From positions 267,242,622 to 267,306,621 of the forward strand of contig NC_050096.1 in the NCBI RefSeq assembly GCF_902167145.1: a stretch of 64,000 bases of DNA, written 5' to 3'. Numbering within the stretch: position 1 is the first letter of the stretch; each line of letters opens with the position of its first letter. Of this stretch, positions 35,205 through 46,441 are shown piece after piece. The notes beneath the pieces were generated by a model. The model was not told the origin of the DNA and did not search any database. It saw nothing but the letters and a program-made list of their open reading frames with translations. The position numbers and the translations under genes are program-made. Source of the DNA: Zea mays. Lineage: Eukaryota; Streptophyta; Magnoliopsida; Poales; Poaceae.

Positions 35205-37586
35205 TTAAGCTTGGGTTTTAGGTACCCAACTCTTGTTGGGTCCTACAAGGTTAGTCACAATAATCTTTGGAACCCAAATACAAGTCTTGTCTCCCTTGCA
35301 TTTGGATCCCAACTTTCTAGCAACTACTTTTTCATTCTTACATGAAAGTAAAAAAGAGGTGTTGCAAGCATGAAAAACAGTAGTGGGTTCATTGCATATT
35401 TTCCTAGGCACATGAGACACAACATGATTTCTCCTAGGCCTACTTCTACCATGCACAAAAGTAGAGCTAGAGGAAAACATAGCATGTGAATCATTATAAG
35501 CAGTATGAACATACCTCTTATTATAATTTGAGCGACTAGCAATTTTCCTATCATAAATAAAAGCATGGTTCCTTTGAGGACTACTAGCCATAGGGGCCTT
35601 CCCTTTCTCCTTGTTGAGACCGGGAGCCATTTGGCTTGTTAAGTTCTTGGTTTCCTTTCTAAAACCAAGTCCATCCTTGATTGAGAGGTGTCTACCAATA
35701 GTGTAGGCATCCCTAGCAAATTTTAATTTATCAAAATCATCCTTGCAAGTCTTAAGTTGAGCATTAAGACTTGCCACCTCATTATTTAATTTAGTAATAG
35801 AAACAAGATGTTCATCACAGGCATCAACATCAAAATCCTTACATATATTACAAATAATAACATGCTCTACACATGAACTAGAATTATTAACTTCCTCTAG
35901 CTTAGCAGTTAATTCATCATTTAAACTCCTTAAACTAGAGACAGATTCATGGCAAGCAGACAACTCAGAGGATAGCATTTCATTTCTTTTAATTTCTAGA
36001 GCAAGAGTTTTTTGAACACTAATAAATTTGTCATGCTCTTCATACAAAATATCTTCTTGCTTCTCTAGCAATCTATCCTTTTCATTAAGGGCATCAATTA
36101 ATTCATTAATTTTGTCTACTTTGTTTCTATCTAAGCCTTTAAACAAATCAGTATAGTCTACTTCATCATCAGATGACTCTTCATCACTAGAAGAAGTATA
36201 CATGGGATTGTCCCGAATACATACCTTCTTCTCCTTAGCCATAAGGCAAGTATGGCGTTCGTTGGGGAAGAGCGAAGATTTGTTGAAGGCCGAGGCAGCC
36301 AATCCTTCATCATCGGAGTCGGATGAAGAGCAGTCAGAATTCCATTCCTTTCCAAGATGCGCCTCGCCCTTCGCCTTCCTGTAATTCTTCTTCTTCTCTT
36401 TCTTCCCATACTTTTCTTGTTCCTGGTCATTATCATTATCGGGGCATTGAGCTATTAAATGACCAGTCTTACCACATTTGAAGCAGGAGCGCTTTCCCCT
36501 TGTTTTGTTCTTGTTGGGGTACTCCTTGCGTCCTTTTAGTGCGGGCTTGAAACGCTTGATGATTAGGGCCATCTCATCTTCATTTAGCCCGGCAGCCTCA
36601 ACTTGTGCCACCTTGCTTGTTAGTGCCTCCCTGCTGCTTGTTGCTTTGAGCACAACGGGCTGTGGCTCGTAGACGGGTAATGGACCATTTAGAGCATCAT
36701 CCACGTATCGTGCCTCCTTCACCATCATGCGCCCGCTCACAAACTTTTAAAGGATCTCCTCGGGCGTCATCTTTGTGTACCTGGGGTTTTCACGAATAAG
36801 ATTGACAAGATGGGGGTCAATTATAGTAAATGACCGTAGCATGAGTCGGACGACATCATGATATGTCCATCTTGTGCTTACATAGCTTCGGATCTTGTTG
36901 ATGAGGGTCTTGAGCTTGTTGTAGGTCTGAGTTGGCTCCTCTCCCCTGATCATCGCGAACCTCCCCAGCTCGCCTTCCACTAGTTCCATCTTTGTGATCA
37001 TAGTGGCATCATTTCCCTCATGTGATATCTTGAGGGTATCCCAGATTTGTTTGGCATTGTCCAAGCCACTCACTTTATTATACTCGTCCCTGCAAAGAGA
37101 TGCTAACAACACAGTAGTAGCTTGGGCATTTTTATGGATTTGCTCATTAATAATCACAGGGTTATCCGTACTATTGAAATGCATCCCATTTTCCACAATT
37201 TCTCAAATGCTAGGATGGAGAGAAAATAGACGACTACGCATTTTTTGACTCCAAAATGAATAATCCTCTCCATCAAAGTGTGGAGGTTTTCCAAGAGGAA
37301 TAGAAAGTAAATGTGCATTCGAATTATAAGGAATACAGGAATAGTCAAAAGAATAATTTTGATTGACCGTCTTTTTCTTTGACGAGGAGTCGTCGTCGTC
37401 GTCCCTTGGTGAAGAAGATGAGGCATCGCTGTCGTAGTAGATGATCTTCTTGATGCGTCTCTTCTTCTTCCCGTCCCTCTTCTTGTGACTCGAGCCTGAG
37501 TCAGTGGGCTTGTCGTCTCTTGGCTCATTGAAGAGAGACTCCTTCTCCTTATCGTTGACCACCATCCCCTTTCCCTTAGGATCCAT
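35205..37586 (-). pseudogene. F2 Gag (Sirevirus-like), two in-frame stops
   Basis: From ATG 37586 (MDPKGKG), Lys/Ser-rich then acidic, PLGKPPHFDGEDYSFW opening the UBN2-type Gag domain, LLASLCRDEYNKVSG, EGELGRFAM, NPRYTKMTPEEIL, then a CCHC knuckle (CFKCGKTGHLIAQCP), an acidic serine-rich region, a long coiled-coil-prone part and the C-terminal WVPK motif (twice), ending at TAA 35205-35207. Stops interrupt at about 37201 (TGA where relatives have Trp) and 36747 (TAA). Frame is otherwise constant. Gag of this size (about 790 codons) is usual for Sireviruses. Confidence 0.9.
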
Positions 37587-37623
37587 CTCTTCGGGCGGTT
37601 AGTCCCTTAGATGAAGAGTACGA

Positions 37624-37635
37624 CTCCGATACCAA
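37624..37635 (-). other. F2 primer-binding site, decayed
   Basis: Minus strand TGGTATCGGAG against TGGTATCAGAG in relatives; one substitution. Two bases from the LTR edge. Confidence 0.75.
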
Positions 37636-37636
37636 T

Positions 37637-37821
37637 TAAGAGCACCTAGAGGGGGGTGAATAGGTGATCCTGTAAAATCAAACACTAATAGCCACAAAAC
37701 TTAGTTTAAAGTGTTAGTACGGCTAAGTAGCTTTGAAGCGAGTTCTTGTGAACACAACAATCACAGGGAAAGCAACACAAGAGACACGTAATTTTTATCC
37801 TGTGGTTCGGCCAAGTGACAC
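37637..37821 (-). repeat. F2 5' LTR, truncated (185 bp)
   Basis: Same family as the solo LTR at 39114 (AGCACCTAGAGGGGGG, GTGATCCTGTAAAATC, GTGGTTCGGCCAAGTGACAC). The terminal TG is TA here. It breaks off at about 37821, with the remaining 1.1 kb missing, and G2 LTR sequence follows. Confidence 0.85.
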
Positions 37822-38390
37822 AAGAGACTCACATGATTAACTTATGGAATTAAATTCAATTTGTCATATGCATTGCATCGCGGGTGTTGTTATCAATTTT
37901 GAGCTATTACTTATTTGGGTTGGTATCTACTTACACTTAGTAACTGCTAATAAAATTTTGACCCACTTTAAACGCAATGCTCAGCTTTAACCATCCTCTT
38001 TGGTAAGCCTTGCACTTCACATGAGCTCCCACCTTTGGTGAGTTCATGCACATTATTCCCCACAACTTGTTGAGCAATGAACGTATGTGAGCTCACCCTT
38101 GCTGTCTCACATCCCCCACAGGTCAAGAACAGGTACCGCAAGCTGAGGCGCATGGAGGATGTTGCGATGTGTTCGTGAGAGGTCTAGGTCGTCGTCTCCC
38201 AGCCAACTTTGGGTTGCTGGATCGTTGTCTTCATATGATGTAATTATATAACAATTTTGTACAGAACTCCGTTATATATTAATGTTATGACATTCGTTTC
38301 TGTACCATGAGTCATCATATGTGTAAGACTTGGTCCTAGCACACCTGATGATTATGTTCGTGCCCGGGTCCCTAAAACTCGTTTGTGACA
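37822..38390 (+). repeat. G2 5' LTR, 3' portion only
   Basis: Left-truncated Gypsy LTR ending CTCGTTTGTGACA. Its wording (TACTTACACTTAGTAACTGCTAATAAAATT... in short blocks) parallels the 3' part of the Tekay LTR, so G2 is a relative. The primer-binding site follows at 38395. Confidence 0.75.
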
Positions 38391-38394
38391 GAAG

Positions 38395-38405
38395 TGGTAT
38401 CAGAG
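38395..38405 (+). other. G2 primer-binding site
   Basis: TGGTATCAGAG, four bases after the LTR end GACA, the same spacing as in Tekay. Confidence 0.8.
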
Positions 38406-39022
38406 AAATGTTGACTGTAGGACGAAACCTAGATAGAATTGGATAACCCTTAGCTACTTACCTTTGTTACTTTCTTTATAAACTTTTCTTAATCTTCTCT
38501 TATGTTGCTTTACTCTGATTACTCTTACATTTTCAGTTCTAAAGACAAAGGTGGATTTCACACTTTGAAATCATGTGCCTAAAGTGACCTTTAGGAATAG
38601 GAGACCTACTCTTAGGAACAAAAACAAAACTATTTTTATAGGTATCTATGTACTTGAATGTTTGTTCTTATGATACTTGTCTGATTTGGATCTTTGATTG
38701 AGTGTGATGAGTTGTGGAGTAATATCCATAATTGCATCTGTATATACACATAGGCATAAAAAAGTGTTTACGAAATAATTAGACAACCTATATTATCTAT
38801 CCATTAGAATACAACTAGTATCACATATCTATCTCATCTTGACAGATTCTATCTTACCTTTGGAGATTCACCTTATAAGCTTAGTTATCCCAATTTAGAC
38901 ATAAAACAACAGATCAAGCCTTGCCATGATCCTTCAGCTTATAACCAGCCACTAGACTATCTGTTTGCCTACTAAATAATTTCCCTTGCAAAACTATCTT
39001 ACCATATATATTTCTAACCCAG
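38406..39022 (+). other. G2 leader between primer-binding site and gag
   Basis: AT-rich with no supported ORF. Tekay carries its accessory ORF at this position; G2 lacks a recognisable equivalent. Confidence 0.5.
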
Positions 39023-39113
39023 ATGGTCAATACCAAGAAGGGAGGAGGTATCAATCTAACTGCTAAGCACCATAGTAAGAGGATTGTAAACCAACCATGG
39101 CCAGAAATGAATC
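39023..39113 (+). pseudogene. G2 Gag, first 30 codons
   Basis: ATG 39023 opens a basic N-terminus (MVNTKKGGG) that continues, after removing the nested insertion, in the same frame at 57353. TSD GAATC marks the break. Confidence 0.75.
39109..39113. repeat. Target-site duplication GAATC, left copy (F2-family solo LTR)
   Basis: Matches 57348-57352. Confidence 0.95.
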
Positions 39114-39663
39114 TGAGAGCACCTAGAGGGGGGGGTGAATAGGTGATCCTGTAAAATCAAACACTAATACCCACAAAACTTAGTTTAAAGTGTTAGTACG
39201 GCTAAGTAGCTTTGAAGTGAGTTCTTGTGAACACAACAATCACAGAGAAAGCAACATAAGAGACACACAATTTTTATCTCGTGGTTCGGCCAAGTGACAC
39301 TTGCCTACTTCCACGTTGTGGCGTCCCAATGGACGAGGGTTGCACTCAACCCCTTTCAAGTGATTCGATGATCAACTTGAATACCACAGTCTTTTCCTTT
39401 AGAGTATGTTTCCCGTTTGCGATGAATCTCCACAATTTGGAGTCTCTCGCCCTTACAATTGAGATCACAAAGAAAGCACATAGTAAGGTTGGGAGAGCAA
39501 CACACACAAGACACAAATCTGTAGCACACACACGCACACAAGCCAAGACTTGAGCTCGAAACTTAGCACAGTGAGTTTACAACTCAAACAAAGCTCAAAT
39601 CACTAACACAATCGATCAAATGCGCGGAGGCAGAGTGTGGGAGTCTTAGAATGCTTAGTGAAT

Positions 39664-39668
39664 GCTTG
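39664..39668. repeat. Target-site duplication GCTTG, left copy (A')
   Basis: Matches 56584-56588. Confidence 0.95.
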
Positions 39669-40346
39669 TGTTGGGGGCTTGTTCTCAAATGCTAAGAGTT
39701 AAGAACAAGGCAACATAAAAAGTGTTAAATGCTAAAGTCCTTCGTCCTTATAAACATTATGATCCTTCGGATATAATGAATTTTGGACGAAGGTTACGAA
39801 GGAAAAGACCTTCGTAAGTTCGATAGATGATGAAGAAGAACACATATATCAAATACAAATAATAATACAGATATTATCATCAACTTATTTTTATTATCAA
39901 ATTCATAAAAACAAATTATAAATGTACCTTCGAATTGATGAAAAGTAAAGGTACATGCGTGATGCAAAAAGTGAATGCCAAGTCAGCCTGAACAGTACGG
40001 GAGTACTGTTCATCTATTTATAGGCGCGGGACGCAGTCCGTGTAGAATTACATTAATGCCCTTTACATTTATCAATAACTCTATAATAATTCTTCAAGGT
40101 CTAATTTGGCTTTTCATCTTTAAGTCGGTTCCTCTTTTCTGCCGTCATACCGAAGCTTTTCTAAACATAGCTTCGTGATCATCTTATCCTTCGTCATGAT
40201 CATCTTCCGTCCTGCTCAAGCTTCGTCTTGACCAGACACTTGTATACACGTAACCTGATTCTGAAGATACCTGTTCACACATTTCACTTGGAAAACATTG
40301 TCAAATCATGTTTTTGAGGACCTTCGGAAGCCGAAGGCCCCCAACA
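39669..40346 (-). repeat. A' 3' LTR (678 bp)
   Basis: Plus orientation TGTTGGGGGCTTG...GGCCCCCAACA. The polypurine tract (GCGAGGGGCTAC on the minus strand) is at 40347-40358. Confidence 0.92.
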
Positions 40347-40501
40347 GTAGCCCCTCGCAATGTTAATTTGCTGGAACGATAAATTTATATTGTGACATGG
40401 ACGAAGGCTTTAAGCCGAAGGTCCGAAAAAACACCTTCCCTTTGCTAGAATAGCAACAGTCTTTGACAAGCGGGACCCTCCAGTTTTCAACGCACTGGGT
40501 G

Positions 40502-40510
40502 TATAAATAA
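40502..40510 (+). promoter_or_regulatory. TATA box of the antisense gene in A'
   Basis: TATAAATAA, about 145 bases before ATG 40654, identical in sequence and distance to the A copy (31100-31092). Confidence 0.7.
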
Positions 40511-40653
40511 GAGCTCACCACGAGTTTATTTGGCACGCTCTCTTGCCATCTGCTTTTACTCACCCAATTTTTAGCCTGCGCGCAACAACACTTGCTTGGC
40601 TTTTTAAATTTTTAAGCTTCGGTTTCGAGAGCACTTTCTCAGCATTTGCAAAG

Positions 40654-43600
40654 ATGTCTGAAGATAAGAAAGTTGTTGGTGATTCGAAGCTAAGCCTTTC
40701 TGAGGAGATGCATCTGGGCTTTCTTCAATCAATATCGAAGACTAATACAGAGAAGATTACTAGGGAGATTTTGGAGGGTTTATCTGAAGATACTGGTGAC
40801 AGTGACAGTTATGATGTGGATAGTGGTGGTGAAGACTCCGAAGATCGACCTTGGCGACCAAGCCATGCGGTTTTTGGTAAATCCAGTATTAAAGAAAATC
40901 ATCTTGTCAATATGAGGGGCAGATATTTTCGGGACTTGTCCGTTGTGAGGGCTGACGAAGGAGAGAAGACTTGTCCGACTCCTGAGGAAAATGAAGTCGT
41001 GGTATTCCGAAGCTTCTTGAAGGCTGGACTACGATTTCCCTTGAGCAGTTTCGTTGTGGAAATACTGAAGATATTTGAAATCTACCTTCACCAACTTATC
41101 CCCGAAGCAATCATAAGGATGAGCATCTTTGTGTGGGCCGCGAGGAGCCAAGGTTTGGAACCTAATGCAAAAAGTTTCTGCAACATACATGAGCTATTGT
41201 ATGAGACAAATCCCTGGGGTAAAGAGCAGTACCACAACAATTTTGGCTGCTACAGCTTCGGCGCCCGGTCTGGGTCAAGCTGCCCCATGCCAACCTTTCG
41301 AAAGAGGTGGCCCGACGACTGGATGACGGAATGGTTTTACGTGAAGAATGACTTGAAATCACGGGAAGATATTAAAAGTATCATTATGCGCCCTATCTGG
41401 CAACGCTTCGGCCTTCGGAGGCCGAAGGTGGAAATGAATGAAGCAGCCGAAGAATGCCAGAGAGCCTTCGGTGTTGTTTGCTCCTTTATTGGGACAAGGG
41501 ATTTGGTCCAAGAACATATTGCCTTCAGAGTATGGCCACTTGTGGAAAAATGGGAAATGTCGAAGAAGACCATTAAAGAAACTGACGAAGGTGGACTAGT
41601 CAGGCTGAAATACACATTCAAATACGGAGATAAATTCGTTGAGCCAGATGATGACTGGTTGAAAAGTATTGAGGCCATCAGTGATGAATTACTTGGTGTA
41701 TACTCAAAGGCCGAAGATACTGCATTATCAGCGTCCTTCGGAGGCCGAAAGAAAAAGAGGCTCAACCGAGTATTTGATGCAATTGGGTTTGTCTACCCCG
41801 ACTATCGTTATCCAGCGCGGGGTCAAAAAAGAAAGAATACATCTTCTGCGAAGGAAACTGCTTCAGCCGCTCCTAGCGAGCCGGCGCCGAAGAGAAAAAG
41901 GGTAAAGGTTCTCACATACCGGCCACGTTATATTGAACCGGCCACAGTGCCTGAGTTTGTCGGTGAGACCTCTTCGGCCACAGAAGCTAAAGAACCAATT
42001 CCGCTGCCAAAAATTGAAGAACTGGCCGAAGAGCCAGCGACAGAAAAGATAGAAGAACCAAGGACTGAAGAAACTAAAGCGTCAAAAGTTTTAAGTCCTT
42101 CAGCAAAAATTGAGGCAGTAAAAAGCCAAAAGGGTCCAACAGTGACCCCAAAAAGAAAAAGGATGGTTAATGTGCTGGATGTTTTGGAGACAATTAAATC
42201 TTCAAGCACAACTCCGAAGCAAACTGTGAAAACTTCTGAAGTGCATACTGAAGCCTTTGTTGCTGAAGCTTCAAAGCGACAATCTGAAACTAAAGCTGGG
42301 CCTTCAGAGCCCACCAAGGTAAAACCCTTGGAAGCCGAAGAAACAAAAATGGCAGAGCCAACTTTGGTTGAAGAAATTGACACTGCTGCCCCCAAAGCAT
42401 CCTCCAAAGCCCTTGATTATATTGTGCGACATGCTTCGGGAAAAAGATTATCTAAAGAAGAGATTTTTGAAGCTATTCATTATGCCCGAGAATTGAAGTA
42501 TCCAAAGGGGGCCTTAGTATTCAATGGCACAGACGAAGATGACTTCTTATACTGCCTCCCAGACAACAAAGAATTATCTGTCTGCCGGGAGATGGCTAGG
42601 AGTATGGGGTTCCCGAAGCTTGAAGCTGGCCTCTGCGCTATGACAAAGGACGATCTTGCAGATAGCCTTGCATATAATAGTCTGAAGGTATGAAAATTGT
42701 ATATTTGGAAATTTATAATTTTTGAATTATTCTTCTATTCTTATACTAATTCTTTTCATATAGGGTTTAATACTTAGCAATGCTTTGAGAGCGCAAAAGA
42801 ATGCTGAAGACGAGAGCTATAATATTGCTTTTAACAACCTACGAACAGAGGTTATTAAGCTAAGAAACGAAGCTTTGGAAAAAGATAAAATTCTGCTTAC
42901 ATTGGTGGATAAGATAAAGGAAGACGAAGCTACTTCTAAGGCTCAAGATGAGGCTCAGAAGCTCGAAATTGAAGACCTTCGGAAACAGTTAGCCAGAGCT
43001 AAAGAAGAGCGCATACTTGAAGAGACGAAACGAGAACTTAGCAATCAGTGGGCAAATCATTTAGAAGGAAACGTTGAAGAGCTTCGGTCATCCAAGAAAA
43101 GGTGCTATGACAAATCTATAGAATGCGCTAAGAAAATAAAAATAGCTTCGCCAGCATTGGCGCATTCTCGAGCGAGGAAAGCTTCACAAGGGGTAACCCC
43201 GAAGGCCCGATTGAATGGATCAGTCACGAAGCTGAGGCCTTTGAGGAAATTTTGAATAGCCGCGGAGACATATGCGCCTTTTCGGGTGCCAGGGGAATTG
43301 CTACTATTTTGGAGAGGAAAGGCTGCGAACATGTGAAATCTTTAGCACAATCCGAAGCTGCCTTATCCTCCGAAGATATTAAAGACCCCTCAGCCGAAGC
43401 AAGCCTGGTCGGTGGAAAAATTTTCACCGACATCTGGGATAATGGCGGCCGGGAAATGGCCCAAGAAATTATTCAAAATAGCGAAAAAGGCATCCATGAT
43501 GCTAGAAAAGTAGCAGAGGCTGCTGAGAAAAGCGCAGAGCCCGAAGGGCAAATAGGTATTAATTAGTGGTTTCTGACTCTTTGTTGTAATTTTTTGATTT

Positions 43601-43788
43601 CGAACTTGTTCATGTTTTGTAATAGTAATATATCCGTATCTTCTCTTCCCTCAGAACCTGTTGAGCTATCTCCGGGCCCCCACACGAAGGGGGATGATGA
43701 AATTAGACAGATGGCCGAAGCCATAATGGATAAAGTTGTTGACCAGCTTCTAAACGAAGCTGCAGAAGTAGTCTTAAGGGAAGATTAG
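40654..43788 (+). pseudogene. Antisense three-exon gene in A', one frameshift
   Basis: Exon 1 40654-42687, intron 42688-42763, exon 2 42764-43555, intron 43556-43654, exon 3 43655-43788. Exon 1 (678 codons), both introns (76 and 99 bp) and exon 3 (134 bp) have exactly the lengths of the A copy. Exon 2 is one base shorter because of a deletion at about 43141, which shifts the frame; the original frame is still open downstream (43252-43566). The Transposase_28-like N-terminal half, the basic clusters and the coiled coil are conserved. The many amino-acid substitutions between copies, with exon 1 open in both, suggest selection on the protein while the family was active. Confidence 0.85.
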
Positions 43789-44240
43789 ATGCTGCTGTAA
43801 AAACATTTAGATTGTAATACTTGTTGAGAATCATGTGTAATATTGTGTAACTTTGGATGTAATATATTAGCTGTTTATAATTCTATTCTTTACGATGCAT
43901 GAAACATTAGATACATACCGTTTTTGAGTCTTTGGCGAAAAAACACATTTCCTTCTTTTCATGCTTCGTAAATAATATTCGTGTTCTTATAAAATCAGTA
44001 ACCAATCCTCGTAAAATCAATAATCAATAGATCTTTCCATTTCAGAGTTTTGACGAAGATATAACTCTCCAATGGCTATTGTTTGTGTTGTGTCACTATT
44101 TCTTCAAAAACGATCTTCGAATAACAATTTTGAGACCCCCCCTTCTTGCGTTGTTGATGCACTATGATGTATGATGTTATGCTATGCAAATGATGTAATG
44201 TTATGCAAAATGATATTTGCCGAAGGTCGACATCTATTTT
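43789..44240 (+). other. A', 3' flank of the antisense gene
   Basis: AT-rich, corresponds to 27359-27812 of A in reverse, with no supported ORF. Shorter CATCAT run than in A. Confidence 0.45.
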
Positions 44241-44508
44241 TCACTATAAGCCTCCCTTAGGAGCTTCTTCGCCTTTTACTTCAGCGGAATCAGCGTTTAT
44301 TTTTCGCTGTAAGCCTCCCTTAGGAGCTTCTTCGCCTTTTACTTTCAGCGGAATCAGCGTTTATTTTTCGCTGTAAGCCTCCCTTAAGAGCTTCTTCACC
44401 TTTTACTTTCAGCGGAATCAGCGTTTATTTTTCGCTGTAAGCCTCCCTTAGGAGCTTCTTCGCCTTTTACTTTCAGCGGAATCAACGTTTATTTTTCGCT
44501 GTAAGCTC
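44241..44508 (-). repeat. Tandem repeat, 64-bp unit, about four copies (A')
   Basis: Reverse of the array in A. GTAAGCCTCCC-type unit starts recur about every 64 bases (near 44244, 44309, 44373, 44437). One copy more than in A. Confidence 0.85.
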
Positions 44509-44835
44509 TGCATTCCCTTCGGAACGAATTTTGAGCAGAAAACTTACACTGCGCTCCCTTAGGAATGACTTTTTACTACTTCAAAGAAATTGCACTGCGT
44601 TCCTTAGAACAAATTTTTGATAATTCAAAGGTCCTTCGTGCCACCATAAATTCTTATGCTTCGGCAACTCAAGCCTATGGAGAAGATATATTTTCATTAT
44701 GATAAAAAGCGAAACTGTTACAAGAGATTGAAAAACGATAAAAGACACTTAAACTTCCCATAATTGTTCCTTACTAAAAAGAAAGTAATACTGAATGCGA
44801 AAATGCGAAAAGCTGCTGTCGAGATAGGATATTTG

Positions 44836-45036
44836 TCAGTAAATGTGCTTTGACTCTGGCACAGTGCTATTGATTGTGCGAGCTTCGGACTCCTCTCTGA
44901 AGTACCGCTGGAGGTGAGTGTGTTGACTCCCTTCTGGCTGCTGACCTCGTTCTGTTGGTGGTTACGGTGGAGGCTGTTGCCAAGATGCTTGGGGTTGGCT
45001 TGCCGAAGCAACAGAAGCTGCAGGGTGATTGCCTAC
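44836..45036 (-). pseudogene. A' Gag, C-terminal part
   Basis: Minus-strand continuation of Gag beyond the F1 insertion, from NHPAAS to KHIY and TGA at 44836-44838. A TAA lies in the Pro-rich stretch near 44968, where A has a Pro codon. Confidence 0.8.
45032..45036. repeat. Target-site duplication CCTAC, left copy (F1)
   Basis: Matches 54511-54515. Confidence 0.95.
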
Positions 45037-46366
45037 TGAAAGGGAATTAGGCTTACACCTAGTTCCTAAATAATTTTGGTGGTTGATTTGCCCAACACAA
45101 ATAATTGGACTAACTAGTTTGCCCAAGTGTATAGATTATACAGGTGTAAAAGGCTCACACTCAGCCAATAAAAAGATCACGTTTTGGATTCAACAAAGGA
45201 GCAAAGGGTCAACCGAAGGCACCTCTGGTCTGGCGCACCGGACTGTCCGGTGTGCCACCGGACAGTGTCCGGTGCACCACCGGACATGTCCGGTGCACCA
45301 GAGGACTCCAACGCAAACTCGCCACCTTCGGGAATTTCCAGAGGCACTCGCGCTATAATTCACCGGACTGTCCGGTGTACACCGGACAGTGTCCGGTGCG
45401 CCACGGAGAGCGGCCTCAGGAACTCGCCAGCTTCGGGAAACTCCAACGGCTAGTCCGCTAAAATTCACCGGACATGTCCGGTGTGCACCGGACAGTCCGG
45501 TGCGACCCCGGAGCAACGGCTACTCGGCGCCAACGGCTACCTGCAGGGCATTTAATGCGCGCTCTGCGCGCGCAGAAGGCAGGCGCGCCCATTCCGGCGC
45601 ACCGGACAATGAACATGAGTTGTCCGGTGTGCACCGGACACCCAGACGGGCCCACAAGTCAGAAGCTTCAACGGTCAGAATCCAACGGTAGTGATGACGT
45701 GGCGGGGGCACCGGACATGTCCGGTGTGCACCGGACTGTCCGGTGCGCCATCGTGCAGTCAGCCTCCCAACGGCCACATTTGGTGGTTGGGGCTATAAAT
45801 ACCCCAACCACCGCACCATTCATTGTATCCAAGTTTTCCACTTCTCAACCACTTACAAGAGCTAGGCATTCAATTCTAGACACACCAAAGAGATCAAATC
45901 CTCTCCAATTCCACAAAAGGCTTTAGTGATTAGAGAGAGAGATTTGCCGTGTTCTTTTAAGCTCTTGCGCTTGGATTGCTTCTTTTCTTTCTCACTTGCT
46001 CTTGTGATCAACACTCAATTGTAATCAAGGCAAGAGGCACCAATTGTGTGGTGGCCCTTGTGGGGAAGTTTTATTCCCGGCTTTGATTTGAGAAGAGAAG
46101 CTCACTCGGTCCGAGGGACCGTTTGAGAGAGGGAAGGGTTGAAAGAGACCCGGCCTTTGTGGCCTCCTCAACGGGGAGTAGGTTTGAGAGAACCGAACCT
46201 CGGTAAAACAAATCCGCGTGTCTCACCTCACTATTCGCTTGCGATTTGTTTTGTGCCCTCTCTTGCGGACTCGATTATATTTCTAACGCTAACCCGGCTT
46301 GTAGTTGTGATTATTTTTGAGAATTTCAGTTTCGCCCTATTCACCCCCCCCTCTAGGCGACTATCA
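45037..46366 (+). repeat. F1 5' LTR
   Basis: TGAAAGGGAATTAGGC...CTAGGCGACTATCA. Palindromes of the CACCGGAC-N-GTCCGGTG type lie between about 45236 and 45755, upstream of the TATA box. Confidence 0.95.
45782..45812 (+). promoter_or_regulatory. TATA box of F1 inside an 11-bp inverted repeat
   Basis: TATAAATA at 45794-45801, flanked by GGTGGTTGGGG (45782-45792) and CCCCAACCACC (45802-45812), a perfect 11-bp inverted repeat with a 9-nt centre. The same arrangement occurs in the C2 LTR (5366-5384) and the solo LTR at 63133-63163. Confidence 0.75.
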
Positions 46367-46368
46367 AT

Positions 46369-46380
46369 TGGTATCAGAGC
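46369..46380 (+). other. F1 primer-binding site (initiator tRNA-Met)
   Basis: TGGTATCAGAGC, two bases after the LTR. Confidence 0.92.
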
Positions 46381-46441
46381 CCGGTACTTCATTAGAGCCT
46401 AACCGCTCGAAGTGATGTCGGGAGATCACGCCTAGAAGGAG

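Noticed and set aside
45236..45760. CRISPR-like array
   Set aside because: The repeats are palindromic LTR motifs with irregular spacing in a plant genome; no spacers of uniform length and no cas genes.
45190..45926. ORFs made of repeated HRTVRC/GAPDSPV-like units (also 5313-5902, 32378-32949, 53357-54072)
   Set aside because: They are translations of the CACCGGAC palindromes in U3 of LTRs, open on both strands by composition, not proteins.
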